The notes: generated by a model not told the origin, from the letters alone. A DNA stretch of 29,981 nt from Candidatus Saccharibacteria bacterium UBA3225 (GCA_002363515.1 DEVX01000080.1:1-29981); one strand, 5' to 3'. Positions 23,205-29,981 are shown, counted from the stretch's first letter. Made by a program: numbers and translations.

Positions 23205-23873
23205 TTACTCACTTTTAGCAAGCAAAACTACCGAGATTTTTTCCACTCCAGCTTTTTGGAGCTCCGAACATGCAGCCATCATACTACTGCCAGTAGTCCA
23301 TACGTCATCAATTAAGACATACCGTGCATCAAAATTAACCCTATTAGTAACACTATATGCGCCTAATGCTTGTTTTTTACGCACCATCTCATCTGCGCCA
23401 ACCTGTACGGTATTTCCAACTCGCTTTAATACTTTTTCTCACTTGCCGCCACAAACATATGCAATTCTTTTTGCCAAAAACGCCATATGATCAAAGCCAC
23501 GTTCGCGGATATGCTTACTAATCGTAGGTAAAGGTACTACAATTTTTCCCTCAAGGAACAGACCGTACTTTTCTCTTAGCAAATAAGCAAAAGTTTCCGC
23601 GCAGACGCGCACTGATTTATACTTATATATATTTATTAAATCTTTTAATAATCCCATCCTTTTTCCTAAACAAAATTGATCACAAAAAGGAAGCACGCAG
23701 CGTTCGCATTGATTGTTCTTTAGATTGCCGTCGCAACATAAACATTTTCAATAATCATTCGACATGATGTATTTTTTACAACAATCGCATAGTATTCCAC
23801 CAACTTTTCCACAGGAAATACAGGAATAAGGACACAATATATCACCAATTGATACACGTATTGTATTTTTCAC
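23205..23873 (-). pseudogene. ComF-family phosphoribosyltransferase with two in-frame UGA codons
   Basis: A GTG at 23873 preceded by GGAGG (23881-23885) opens one frame of 222 sense positions to TAA at 23205. It encodes the whole ComF plan: N-terminal zinc-ribbon cysteines (CPYSCISCG, LCDCC, KCLCC, CERC), VVPLPTISKHIRERGFDH, NTVQVGAD and the PRPP-binding loop VLIDDVWTTGSS. TGA interrupts codon 42 (23750-23748) and codon 145 (23441-23439). No frameshift and no TAA or TAG is present, and all motifs survive. ComF proteins take part in DNA uptake during competence. The likely reading is a recently inactivated gene; fragments alone would lack a complete domain. It is divergent from hsp20. Confidence 0.82.
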
Positions 23874-23892
23874 AACAAAACCTCCATTTTTC

Positions 23893-23921
23893 TTGATTTT
23901 AAGAATAAACATACATATAAT
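23893..23921 (+). promoter_or_regulatory. hsp20 promoter
   Basis: TTGATT (23893-23898), 17-base spacer, TATAAT (23916-23921). The start is expected near 23928. The leader holds GGAGG (23943-23947) 14 bases before the ATG. No CIRCE element was found. Confidence 0.7.
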
Positions 23922-23961
23922 AAAGCTTAAGAGTGTAAATTAGTGGAGGTTATATAAAACA

Positions 23962-24480
23962 ATGGCTCGCAAACAAGACGAAATGAGCTTAGACGATGAG
24001 CTCACAGCTGCCTTTTTAGAGGGCGATAACTCTGGACTAGTTGCAGAAGAGGAACCGGTGGAAACTCCAGTCAACACTCCAGTTGAAGAAACTGCCATCG
24101 TCGAAGAAGAATATGTCGACGACGGCGACGGTTGGGATGATAGCGCAGATGACATTCCAGGTCAGCTAGCTGTAGATGTTTACGAAACAAACGATAAATT
24201 AATCATCAAAGCTCGCACCGCTGGCATTGAACGCAAGGATCTTGACGTTTCAATTTCTGACAATATCCTTACCATTTCTGGCGTTCTTAACGGTGGGGAA
24301 GACGATAAAGCTACCCAATGGCATATTCAAGAATGTTATTGGGGAGAATTTAGCCGCACTATCGCCCTCCCAGTACAAGTTAAAGAAGATGGCGTAGAGG
24401 CAGTCCTAAAGGATGGCGTCCTTACTATCTCCTTCGAAAAGGAAAAGACTGAAGCTCCAAAACGCATTACGATTAATTAA
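23962..24480 (+). CDS. Small heat shock protein, Hsp20/alpha-crystallin family
   Basis: 172 residues. An unusually long acidic N-terminal arm (about 1-65, rich in Glu/Asp, with PVETPVNTPVEET) precedes the alpha-crystallin domain: QLAVDVYETNDKLIIKA, GIERKDLDVSISDNILTISG, and GEFSRTIALPVQV, then the closing DGVLTISFEK. The C-terminal APKRITIN includes the I-x-I type anchor. It is an ATP-independent holdase in the cytoplasm. GGAGG precedes the ATG at a longer spacing than usual. A terminator follows directly. Confidence 0.95.
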   Translation: MARKQDEMSLDDELTAAFLEGDNSGLVAEEEPVETPVNTPVEETAIVEEEYVDDGDGWDDSADDIPGQLAVDVYETNDKLIIKARTAGIERKDLDVSISDNILTISGVLNGGEDDKATQWHIQECYWGEFSRTIALPVQVKEDGVEAVLKDGVLTISFEKEKTEAPKRITIN

Positions 24481-24489
24481 ATAATCACC

Positions 24490-24517
24490 AAAAAATCGCC
24501 CGAAACGGCGATTTTTT
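24490..24517. terminator. Bidirectional terminator between hsp20 and the pilin cluster
   Basis: AAAAAATCGCC pairs with GGCGATTTTTT around a six-base loop. It serves hsp20 on the plus strand and the pilin gene ending at 24540 on the minus strand. Confidence 0.9.
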
Positions 24518-24539
24518 GATTCTCACAAAAAAATAATAA

Positions 24540-24917
24540 TTAACCCAACAAACTGCTTAACACAAAGTTTACAATTGCGAAAGCAGACAGGACAATTATT
24601 AAACCCACTATACCGTACAGAATTGTATTTTTACCTTTCTGTACTCTCTCTGGCGATCCTTGCGATGTCATATAGTAGAAACCACCAATAATCATCATAA
24701 CTACCGCTATAATACCTACAACTCCAAACGTAGTATTTAGCAAGTTTTTTATTATTGTCATTATATCTGGCCCATCTGGGACTACGATTGAACTTGCTCC
24801 TTCGCGCGCATAATAACTCGGCGTTTCAGCAAAAGTATTACTACAAATTAACAAATTACTAATCATTAAGCCGAAACAAAAGATAGTTTTATTAATTTTT
24901 TTGTTTTTTATACCCAT
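24540..24917 (-). CDS. Type IV secretion pilin-like protein
   Basis: 125 residues from the ATG at 24917. An in-frame ATG at 24950 is rejected because the promoter lies between the two. A signal peptide (KTIFCFGLMISNLLICSNTFA) is followed by a short extracellular part and two helices around IGGFYYMTSQGSPERVQKGK and NTILYGIVGLI. Here Gly-Asp of the module is Gly-Ser-Pro. It is the last gene of the minus-strand series and has its own leaderless-type promoter at 24924, so it is transcribed separately from its neighbours. Confidence 0.85.
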   Translation of the reverse strand: MGIKNKKINKTIFCFGLMISNLLICSNTFAETPSYYAREGASSIVVPDGPDIMTIIKNLLNTTFGVVGIIAVVMMIIGGFYYMTSQGSPERVQKGKNTILYGIVGLIIVLSAFAIVNFVLSSLLG

Positions 24918-24923
24918 ACATTT

Positions 24924-24929
24924 ATCATA
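24924..24929 (-). promoter_or_regulatory. Extended -10 element, predicted leaderless promoter of a pilin gene
   Basis: TGT-TATGAT on the minus strand, exactly six bases (AAATGT) before the ATG at 24917. There is no Shine-Dalgarno sequence. Confidence 0.6.
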
Positions 24930-24939
24930 ACATACAAAA

Positions 24940-24965
24940 ATACCTCCCACTAAAAGGGGAGGTAT
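24940..24965 (-). terminator. Terminator of the pilin gene 24984-25418
   Basis: ATACCTCCC / GGGAGGTAT stem with an eight-base loop, followed by five T on the minus strand. It separates this gene from the promoter of the next pilin. Confidence 0.85.
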
Positions 24966-24983
24966 AGTTACTCGAGTTACCCT

Positions 24984-25418
24984 CTATCCACCAATAAGAC
25001 CGTTTAGAACAAAGCTCACTATTGCAAATGAGAGCAATACAACCACTAAACCGATGATACCGTACATAATTGTATTTTTCGCTTTTTGCAACTTAGCGCT
25101 ATCGCCCTGCGACGTAGTGTAATTTACGCCGCCAATTATAATCATAATTACCGCAACAATACCGATGATACCAAAAACGACATTCAAAATCGTCTGGATC
25201 ATTGACATTAAGTCCGTATTTGCACCTGGGTTTACATTGGAAACACCAGCACGCGCATTCTCGCCCGCTGAGCCAGCCCCCCCATTGCCTCCACCGCCAT
25301 CAGAACCGCCAGCAGTATTACCGCCAGCAAATACACTAACGCCTTGCGTAGAAATAGTCAACGCCGCGATAGTCAAAGCTGCACCTGCCTCTTTCGCGAT
25401 TTCCTTTGTTTTGCTCAT
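24984..25418 (-). CDS. Type IV secretion pilin-like protein with Gly-rich exposed segment
   Basis: 144 residues. A signal peptide (GAALTIAALTISTQGVSVFA) is followed by a Gly/Ala-rich segment (GGSDGGGGNGGAGSAG), then LNVVFGIIGIVAVIMIIIGG, VNYTTSQGDSAKLQKAK, and NTIMYGIIGLVVVLLSFAIV. AAGGAG precedes the ATG at 25418 at a long spacing of about 11 bases. The terminator at 24940-24965 closes the unit. Confidence 0.88.
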   Translation of the reverse strand: MSKTKEIAKEAGAALTIAALTISTQGVSVFAGGNTAGGSDGGGGNGGAGSAGENARAGVSNVNPGANTDLMSMIQTILNVVFGIIGIVAVIMIIIGGVNYTTSQGDSAKLQKAKNTIMYGIIGLVVVLLSFAIVSFVLNGLIGG

Positions 25419-25469
25419 TATGTAATAATCTCCTTATCTATAAATCATAATAACATAAACTACCCAAAA

Positions 25470-25495
25470 AAAGCACCCCCTAGAAGAGGTGCTTT
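25470..25495 (-). terminator. Terminator of the pilin gene 25519-26004
   Basis: AAAGCACC / GGTGCTTT stem with a ten-base loop, followed by a run of T on the minus strand. Confidence 0.8.
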
Positions 25496-25518
25496 AAGAG
25501 AAGTTGTTTTTTCGTATA

Positions 25519-26004
25519 TTAACCGTTAGTAAGAGCGGCAAGTATGAAGTTAACAATAGCGTAAGCCAAAATGGCGATTACGAGACCGATAATACCATAA
25601 AGAATCGTGTCTTTACCTTTCTTAACCTTCGTAGTGTCACCTTGGGAAGTAGCATAGCTAACGCCACCAAGAATCACCATAATAACAGCAACCATACCCA
25701 CAACAAAGATGATAGTATTAATTATTACTTTAACCATGTCATTAAGGTCGTCACCATTACAGCTATCCGGATCAGACGCTAACGTACCAGCCTGTGCACA
25801 ATCAGCCGATGTCTTGCCATAGATGGAAACATATTCATCGCCAACCTTAATGCGTTGACAATATATACCCTCGCTAGTAGACAGATTTGGATATTTCTTA
25901 CCCTCACCTATACATTCGTCTATAGCGAAAATTGGACCACCGAGCAATACGACGCTAAAGATCGCCAAGACCGCCACCTTTATTATTTTATTAATTGTTT
26001 TCAT
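25519..26004 (-). CDS. Type IV secretion pilin-like protein with a Cys-containing exposed domain
   Basis: 161 residues. The signal peptide (VAVLAIFSVVLLGGPIFA) is followed by an exposed segment of about 65 residues with four Cys (DEC, YCQ, DCA, SCNG), which could form two disulfides. The pilin module reads LGGVSYATSQGDTTKVKKGK, DTILYGIIGLVIAIL, with KDT in place of KNT. AAAGGAG stands eight bases before the ATG. A 78-base gap separates it from the next gene upstream. Confidence 0.88.
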   Translation of the reverse strand: MKTINKIIKVAVLAIFSVVLLGGPIFAIDECIGEGKKYPNLSTSEGIYCQRIKVGDEYVSIYGKTSADCAQAGTLASDPDSCNGDDLNDMVKVIINTIIFVVGMVAVIMVILGGVSYATSQGDTTKVKKGKDTILYGIIGLVIAILAYAIVNFILAALTNG

Positions 26005-26081
26005 TCGTATTTCTCCTTTATTAATAACGAAAAAACTTTAGTTTAATTTTATCACACCACTATGCTTATTTGTAAATAAAT

Positions 26082-26387
26082 TTAGAACGAATTAAGCACA
26101 AACGACACAATAGCGAATGCTAAAAGAGTAACAATCAGGCCAATAATACCGTACATTATAGTATTTTTACCTTTCTTTATTTTTTCAGCATCACCGTTCG
26201 ATGTAATGTAATAAACACCACCAATAATAATTACAATAACTGCGATTACGCCCACCAACGTAAATACTACTGACAATACATTATTAACCGTAGTTTGTAA
26301 GTTTGTGCCACCACCGTCAACCTGCGTCACTTGTTTGGATGGGTCGGTAGGAGCGTTGCCTGTTATTAGAAAAAATATCTTATCCAT
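26082..26387 (-). CDS. Short type IV secretion pilin-like protein
   Basis: About 101 residues, the shortest of the set. It lacks a clear cleavable signal: the N-terminus is MDKIFFLITGNAPTDPS, then helix 1 (VFTLVGVIAVIVIIIGG), VYYITSNGDAEKIKKGK, and NTIMYGIIGLIVTLLAFAIV. Two ATG codons are adjacent; the second (26387) has better spacing from AGAGG. It lies only 14 bases after the stop of the pilin-SGNH fusion and is likely cotranscribed with it, which supports a joint role. Confidence 0.83.
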   Translation of the reverse strand: MDKIFFLITGNAPTDPSKQVTQVDGGGTNLQTTVNNVLSVVFTLVGVIAVIVIIIGGVYYITSNGDAEKIKKGKNTIMYGIIGLIVTLLAFAIVSFVLNSF

Positions 26388-26401
26388 CATTACCTCTTTA
26401 A

Positions 26402-28066
26402 TTAATTATAACATTCCTGCTTGGCTATTGACTTCAATGCGCTTAAAGAGTTTTTCTCAGACGAAGAGAAGCTTCCAGGAATATATGTAATAGTCGTCGG
26501 ATCGATTTTAAACATTTTCGAAACAATACAGGCTGCTGCCGTGTAGGCTCCCATTTTACTCTGATGCCGATCATCCTTAAAAGCTTTACGCCCACTCGCT
26601 TTAAGTTTATATAGAGCATCACCATCATCAGTCGTATCCGAAAAAACTCCAGCGTTTAAGGCAATTTTACGAGCTACATTTGTTGCTATTTTATTTACAG
26701 TATCTCTAGTGCTGGTACTAGAATCCCTTAAGTACCAAACTTTACGTACGTATACTCTTACGTCGCTATTTTTTGCCTTTACTGCCTTAGCTATTGCAAG
26801 AGCCCCGTCGTAAAATTGGCTCTCACTTTTAGCAGATCCAGTCCGCTCCTGTAAAACGACGTAGTCGTAGTATTTCTTAATATTCGTTCCTTGATTCGTA
26901 TAATTCCACTTCAAAGATTTTCCGCCTTTAGTTACTCTTGTCGTATTAACGCTATAGCCACGTCCCTTCAGCATTTCAGCCGCTTTCTTATCAATATCTT
27001 CCACGTAAGTCTTACTATTCCCAACCCATAGTATCTTTATTTCCCGCACTGTAATACTCTTGGTTAGCGTGACACTGTTGCTCTTTGCATCTAAAGTCTT
27101 AGCCGTCAAAGTAGCAGTCCCAGGCTTTTTGCCTGTAACTACGCCATTAGAGTTTACCGTCATTACCGCACTATTACTTGACGACCATCTTACAACACCT
27201 TTATTGCCAGTAACCTTTGCCGTAGTTGTATGCTCATCTAGAATTGACGTAGAACCCACAGTTAGTGTTACTTTCGTAGAGCCACTAGGGTTACTAGGCG
27301 TACTCGGTGTCGACGGGGTACTAGGAGTTCCTGTTCCAGATTCTTCCTTTTTTGCCGGATCATTTACGGTTACTATGGCCTTATCGGCGACGCCGTTTCT
27401 GCTGGTTGCCGAAATAGTCGCTTTACCACTACTTTTTGCCACAATTTTGCCACTTTGATCAACGGTTGCCACTTTTCCATTATCCGACGACCATGTTATA
27501 GAAGTATCCACCGCGTTTTTCGGATAAACTTCTGCTTTTATCGTTTCTGTATCGCCAATATCCATTACTATAGTTCGCTTCGACAAACTAACCGCGCTAA
27601 TTTGCCATTGCTCCTCAGTTGACGGTCGCGGAGTAGCCGGAACGGTATTCTGGCCAGACCCGCCCCCTCCGCCAGCTGGGGCTTGCCCATCAAGTGCACC
27701 TATTACCAAATTCGTAATAGCAAACGCCGCCAAAGCCACCACTAATCCGATAATGGCATACATGATAGCATTTTTTGCACCCGCTATTTTATTCGTATCA
27801 CCAGCCGAAATCATGTAAAATATCCCGCCTATCACTATTACAATGACGGCAATAATACCAATCCAAAGATATACGGTATTTAAAATATTTCTTATTCTAT
27901 TTTCCAGGGCAACCTCATTTGCCCCTTTTCCGTAACCACAGACTAACGGATCATTAAATCCAGCCACGCCACAAGCGGACTGATGCGCAAAAGTCACATT
28001 TTTAATACCCAGACAAGATATTATCGACAATACAATAACGGCAAAAACGATAATTATTTTCTTCAT
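26402..28066 (-). CDS. Fusion: pilin module, two BIG2 domains and C-terminal SGNH/DUF4886-like hydrolase
   Basis: 554 residues. Signal peptide 1-27; pilin module 55-126 (GGIFYMISAGDTNKIAGAK, then NAIMYAIIGLVV); Gly-rich linker; BIG2 domain at about 154-235 (ITWSSDNGKVATVDQSGKIV); Pro/Ser/Thr linker (GTPSTPSTPSTPSNPSG); second BIG2 at about 265-340; hydrolase at 341-554. The hydrolase has ILWVGNSKT (Ser351 in the GDS-like block), YDYVVLQERTG, and DDRHQSKMGAYTAAA (Asp498, His501), the order expected of SGNH esterases of the DUF4886 type. Two adjacent ATGs; the second (28066) suits AGAGG better. It begins eight bases after the double-pilin stop, so it belongs to the same operon. The substrate is unknown; deacylation of a surface glycan is a guess. 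Confidence 0.85.
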   Translation of the reverse strand: MKKIIIVFAVIVLSIISCLGIKNVTFAHQSACGVAGFNDPLVCGYGKGANEVALENRIRNILNTVYLWIGIIAVIVIVIGGIFYMISAGDTNKIAGAKNAIMYAIIGLVVALAAFAITNLVIGALDGQAPAGGGGGSGQNTVPATPRPSTEEQWQISAVSLSKRTIVMDIGDTETIKAEVYPKNAVDTSITWSSDNGKVATVDQSGKIVAKSSGKATISATSRNGVADKAIVTVNDPAKKEESGTGTPSTPSTPSTPSNPSGSTKVTLTVGSTSILDEHTTTAKVTGNKGVVRWSSSNSAVMTVNSNGVVTGKKPGTATLTAKTLDAKSNSVTLTKSITVREIKILWVGNSKTYVEDIDKKAAEMLKGRGYSVNTTRVTKGGKSLKWNYTNQGTNIKKYYDYVVLQERTGSAKSESQFYDGALAIAKAVKAKNSDVRVYVRKVWYLRDSSTSTRDTVNKIATNVARKIALNAGVFSDTTDDGDALYKLKASGRKAFKDDRHQSKMGAYTAAACIVSKMFKIDPTTITYIPGSFSSSEKNSLSALKSIAKQECYN

Positions 28067-28074
28067 CATTACCT

Positions 28075-28803
28075 CTAGCCACCATTAACGGCTGATACAA
28101 CCAAATTAACAATCGCCGCCGCGAGCAGGGTAATAACAAGACCAATCGCCGCGTACATAATTGTGTTTTTTGCTTTTTGCACTTTTCCAGAGTCGCCGAC
28201 ACTCGTTACATACGAAATACCGCCAATCACCATCACTACCGCACAGACAATACCAGCCCACATAAATGCGTGATTAAATATTTCCGCAAAGAAGTTCGCA
28301 TCGTTTGCTGCACCTGAAGCAATATCTACAATTGCCCCAGATATCAATGAAGCCGTCACGCAGATTACAATGCCAATCAAAGCATTAGTAATCGTTTTCT
28401 TACCATTAGCAACCTTTCCGCTATCACCTCGCGCCAACATATACTGATAACCACCCCATATCACAAAGCCAACACAAACATAGCCTGCAATCTGGAGCAC
28501 CATCGTCGCAATATTTAATACAATCATCCAGACAAGCTGACGAATTTCACCCTCGTTCGCCGGTTGCTCACCTCCACAAACTACATTATTTAGAAGCTCG
28601 CCATCGTACCAAGCGCGCAACCCCATAAAATGCGTTTTTGGGCATGTCGCATTTCCAAAACCCGTACCGCCAGAATTATTACCACTATCGCCACCACTAT
28701 TACCACCAGCATTACCCCCCTCAGCAATCGCGATAGGAGCAACTAGCAACTGAGCAAAAACCATGCTCAATCCCATCAGCAATATCAGTAACTTTTTCTT
28801 CAT
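28075..28803 (-). CDS. Tandem double pilin-like membrane protein
   Basis: 242 residues. A signal peptide (LLILLMGLSMVFAQLLVAPIAIA) and a Gly/Asn-rich segment are followed by two copies of the pilin module: WGGYQYMLARGDSGKVANGK with KTITNALIGIVI, then IGGISYVTSVGDSGKVQKAK with NTIMYAAIGLVI. Each is flanked by two helices, giving four in all. The second copy is much closer to the single-module pilins. AAGGAG lies five bases before the ATG, which overlaps the stop of the upstream gene (ATGA). It could act as a base or adaptor for the pilus, but that is inference. Confidence 0.85.
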   Translation of the reverse strand: MKKKLLILLMGLSMVFAQLLVAPIAIAEGGNAGGNSGGDSGNNSGGTGFGNATCPKTHFMGLRAWYDGELLNNVVCGGEQPANEGEIRQLVWMIVLNIATMVLQIAGYVCVGFVIWGGYQYMLARGDSGKVANGKKTITNALIGIVICVTASLISGAIVDIASGAANDANFFAEIFNHAFMWAGIVCAVVMVIGGISYVTSVGDSGKVQKAKNTIMYAAIGLVITLLAAAIVNLVVSAVNGG

Positions 28804-29297
28804 TTTATCTCCTTAATTTTTATAATAGCACCGCTATTTACATAACCAGGGGTTTCTTCATCTGGAATAAATAAGACAAGCAGCAAAGCGCCCGCCGCCC
28901 ACAATACGATACCTATTACTATCTCTACCATACGTTTTTTCGCTAGAGCAACTTGCCCATCATTCCCCTTTGCCGTCATAATCATATAGCCGCAAATTAT
29001 AAAACCAATTGTCGCCAATAACCCAATACCTACAGATAGAATCGATATAGCGAAAATAATAATATCTTTTATAGTAGCTTCGCCATCATTTTCCGCATCG
29101 TCACACCAAAAGCTCAAGACAGTTGCGCATTTTTTATTATTATCTGGAGCAATCTTTATATCTAAAAAGCCAAAGTATTCACCACTATCCGCCCAAGCCG
29201 TACCTCCAACAAAAAAGACGCTGGCTAATAAGGCTACCAATAATAACCCAACTCTTACAACCGAACTCTTTTGTTTAGCTTTCATTAATCCAAACAT
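28800..29297 (-). CDS. Divergent pilin-like membrane protein, first gene of the operon
   Basis: About 165 residues from an ATG at 29297 (a downstream ATG at 29285 is possible). Signal segment VGLLLVALLASVFFVGGTAWA, then an exposed part with two Cys (KKCATVLSFWCDD), and two helices around ICGYMIMTAKGNDGQVALAK and KRMVEIVIGIVLWAAG. The module is recognisable but drifts: GNDGQV for GDxxKV and KKR for KNT. The C-terminal tail (IPDEETPGYVNSGAIIKIKE) follows helix 2, unlike in the others. The promoter lies in the 130-base divergent region shared with the VirB6-like gene. Confidence 0.75.
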   Translation of the reverse strand: MFGLMKAKQKSSVVRVGLLLVALLASVFFVGGTAWADSGEYFGFLDIKIAPDNNKKCATVLSFWCDDAENDGEATIKDIIIFAISILSVGIGLLATIGFIICGYMIMTAKGNDGQVALAKKRMVEIVIGIVLWAAGALLLVLFIPDEETPGYVNSGAIIKIKEIK

Positions 29298-29389
29298 ATA
29301 ATTATATACACACATTATAACATAAGCATTCGCAATTAATTATGGGGTAGTGTATAATTGGATTTCTAACTTAATAGACAGCATAATAC

Positions 29390-29418
29390 TTGACTAAAAA
29401 GCTTATGTGTGATATAAT
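29390..29418 (+). promoter_or_regulatory. Promoter of the VirB6/TrbL-like gene
   Basis: TTGACT (29390-29395), 17-base spacer, TGA-TATAAT (-10 at 29413-29418). Nine bases separate the -10 from the ATG at 29428, so the leader is at most about two bases. This is the best consensus promoter in the window. A second TGTATAAT at 29351-29358 has no gene close to it. Confidence 0.75.
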
Positions 29419-29427
29419 TAAATAGCT

Positions 29428-29981
29428 ATGGGTAGGTGGTTAAAAAGAATAGCCTTATCTCTATTAATTACTGCTTTGAGCATTAGCCTTATAAGTAGTC
29501 CTGTTTTTGCAACCGCTACAGATCCGGCCACTACAAACCCAGATACTTCCACTACAACTCCCGCAGACACTACAGACGACGAAAACACAGAAGAGAATAC
29601 CGACGAAGCCACCAATGGCACCACGGCGGCAGAACAGACCACCGACAATCCAACCTGCTACGATCAAGTTGGCGGTATCGGCTGGCTAGTCTGTCCGGGT
29701 ACTGGACTTCTAGCTAATATTATTGACGGAGCATACGGCGTTCTCGATAACCTATTATTAGTAGACCCTATACCAAACGATCCAACCTCGCCAATCCATG
29801 TCGTTTGGGATTATATTCGCAATATCACCAATCTTATTTTCGTGCTTTTCTTCTTGGCAATCATCTTCTCGCAACTTACCGGTGTCGGCATAAACAACTA
29901 TGGTATCAAACGTATGCTACCGCGTTTAGTTATTGCCGCAATCTTAATTAATCTTAGTTACACCATCTGTACAGTAGCCGT
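29428..29981 (+). CDS. VirB6/TrbL-like polytopic membrane protein, 3'-truncated by window edge
   Basis: Open from the ATG at 29428 to the window end (184 codons, no stop). The signal peptide (LKRIALSLLITALSISLISS, then PVFA) is followed by a Thr/Asp/Glu-rich segment (about 31-75), TCYDQVGGIGWLVCPGTG with a likely disulfide, then GAYGVLDNLLLVDPIPNDP and two membrane helices (ITNLIFVLFFLAIIF; MLPRLVIAAILINLSYTICT). The layout, with a long exposed N-terminal segment and GINNYGIKRMLPRLVIA, is that of the large CPR membrane proteins annotated as type IV secretion VirB6/TrbL. Divergent from the pilin operon, it is probably the inner membrane channel component. The start is leaderless or nearly so. 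Confidence 0.78.
   Translation, partial: MGRWLKRIALSLLITALSISLISSPVFATATDPATTNPDTSTTTPADTTDDENTEENTDEATNGTTAAEQTTDNPTCYDQVGGIGWLVCPGTGLLANIIDGAYGVLDNLLLVDPIPNDPTSPIHVVWDYIRNITNLIFVLFFLAIIFSQLTGVGINNYGIKRMLPRLVIAAILINLSYTICTVA

Noticed and set aside
2627..23873. Alternative genetic code with UGA as Trp or Gly, as in Absconditabacteria/Gracilibacteria (Gly) or mycoplasmas (Trp)
   Set aside because: Trp is encoded by TGG in the intact long genes, which contain no internal UGA. UGA ends genes in overlaps with the next start (4670-4673, 28800-28803). Reading through the UGA at 28800 would cross several more UGA codons within a few tens of bases.
1..29981. CRISPR array, insertion sequence, transposase, integrase or phage genes
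   Set aside because: No regularly spaced identical repeats with unique spacers were found, and no transposase or integrase motifs were seen. The only repeats are protein-domain repeats and the palindromic cluster at 6366-6612.

Overview
The window looks like a chromosomal segment of a Patescibacteria/CPR bacterium, most probably a Candidatus Saccharibacteria (TM7) relative. This rests on an expanded family of short type IV secretion pilin-like proteins next to a VirB6/TrbL-like membrane protein, a two-gene SUF module, a MurE without its N-terminal domain, a short GroES, and small conserved proteins that I associate with this phylum. The assignment is by protein character only; no 16S rRNA or ribosomal protein is present. 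UGA behaves as a stop codon: it ends several genes in overlaps with the next start, and the long genes contain no internal UGA.

Layout. 1-3500: housekeeping genes (HIT hydrolase, MazG-like pyrophosphohydrolase, NMN adenylyltransferase-like protein, peptide deformylase coupled to an MBL-fold hydrolase) and a RelB/YafQ toxin-antitoxin locus whose toxin is cut at a conserved Trp codon. 3586-6690: tRNA-Ser(CGA), an operon of an acidic small protein with SufC and SufB/D, an unknown acidic protein, a palindromic repeat cluster and tRNA-Arg(GCG). 6824-8404: a degenerate Mur ligase-like protein and a DDAH-like amidinohydrolase. 8412-14769, on the minus strand: a membrane-anchored calcium-repeat/VWA/papain-like protein, MurE and a membrane-anchored serpin. 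14858-17216: a decayed acyltransferase, then groES-groEL behind a CIRCE operator. 17283-21993: a 1367-residue surface protein (NlpC/P60-like domain, five BIG2 repeats, C-terminal anchor) and a conserved small protein. 22069-23962: a two-TM protein, tRNA-Ser(GCT), a pilin, a comF with two in-frame UGA codons, and hsp20. 24540-29981: a run of seven more pilin-like genes on the minus strand, divergent from the start of a VirB6-like gene.

How it fits together. The right third is probably the envelope/secretion apparatus of an epibiont. Eight genes carry nine copies of one two-helix pilin module; one is duplicated in tandem, and one is fused to two BIG2 domains and a C-terminal SGNH hydrolase with an intact-looking Ser/Asp/His set. 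With the VWA/papain protein, the serpin and the NlpC-BIG2 protein, this is a group of surface proteins suited to contact with a host cell. I consider the pilin-BIG2-SGNH fusion the most novel object here.

Gene expression. Six starts (2599, 12700, 14858, 22533, 24917 on their strands, and 6824) share an extended -10 element (TGn-TAtrmT type) exactly six bases before the ATG with no Shine-Dalgarno sequence, and the start at 400 has TATAAT seven bases before. This predicts leaderless mRNAs, whereas operon-internal genes mostly carry AGGAG-type sites or overlap the gene before.
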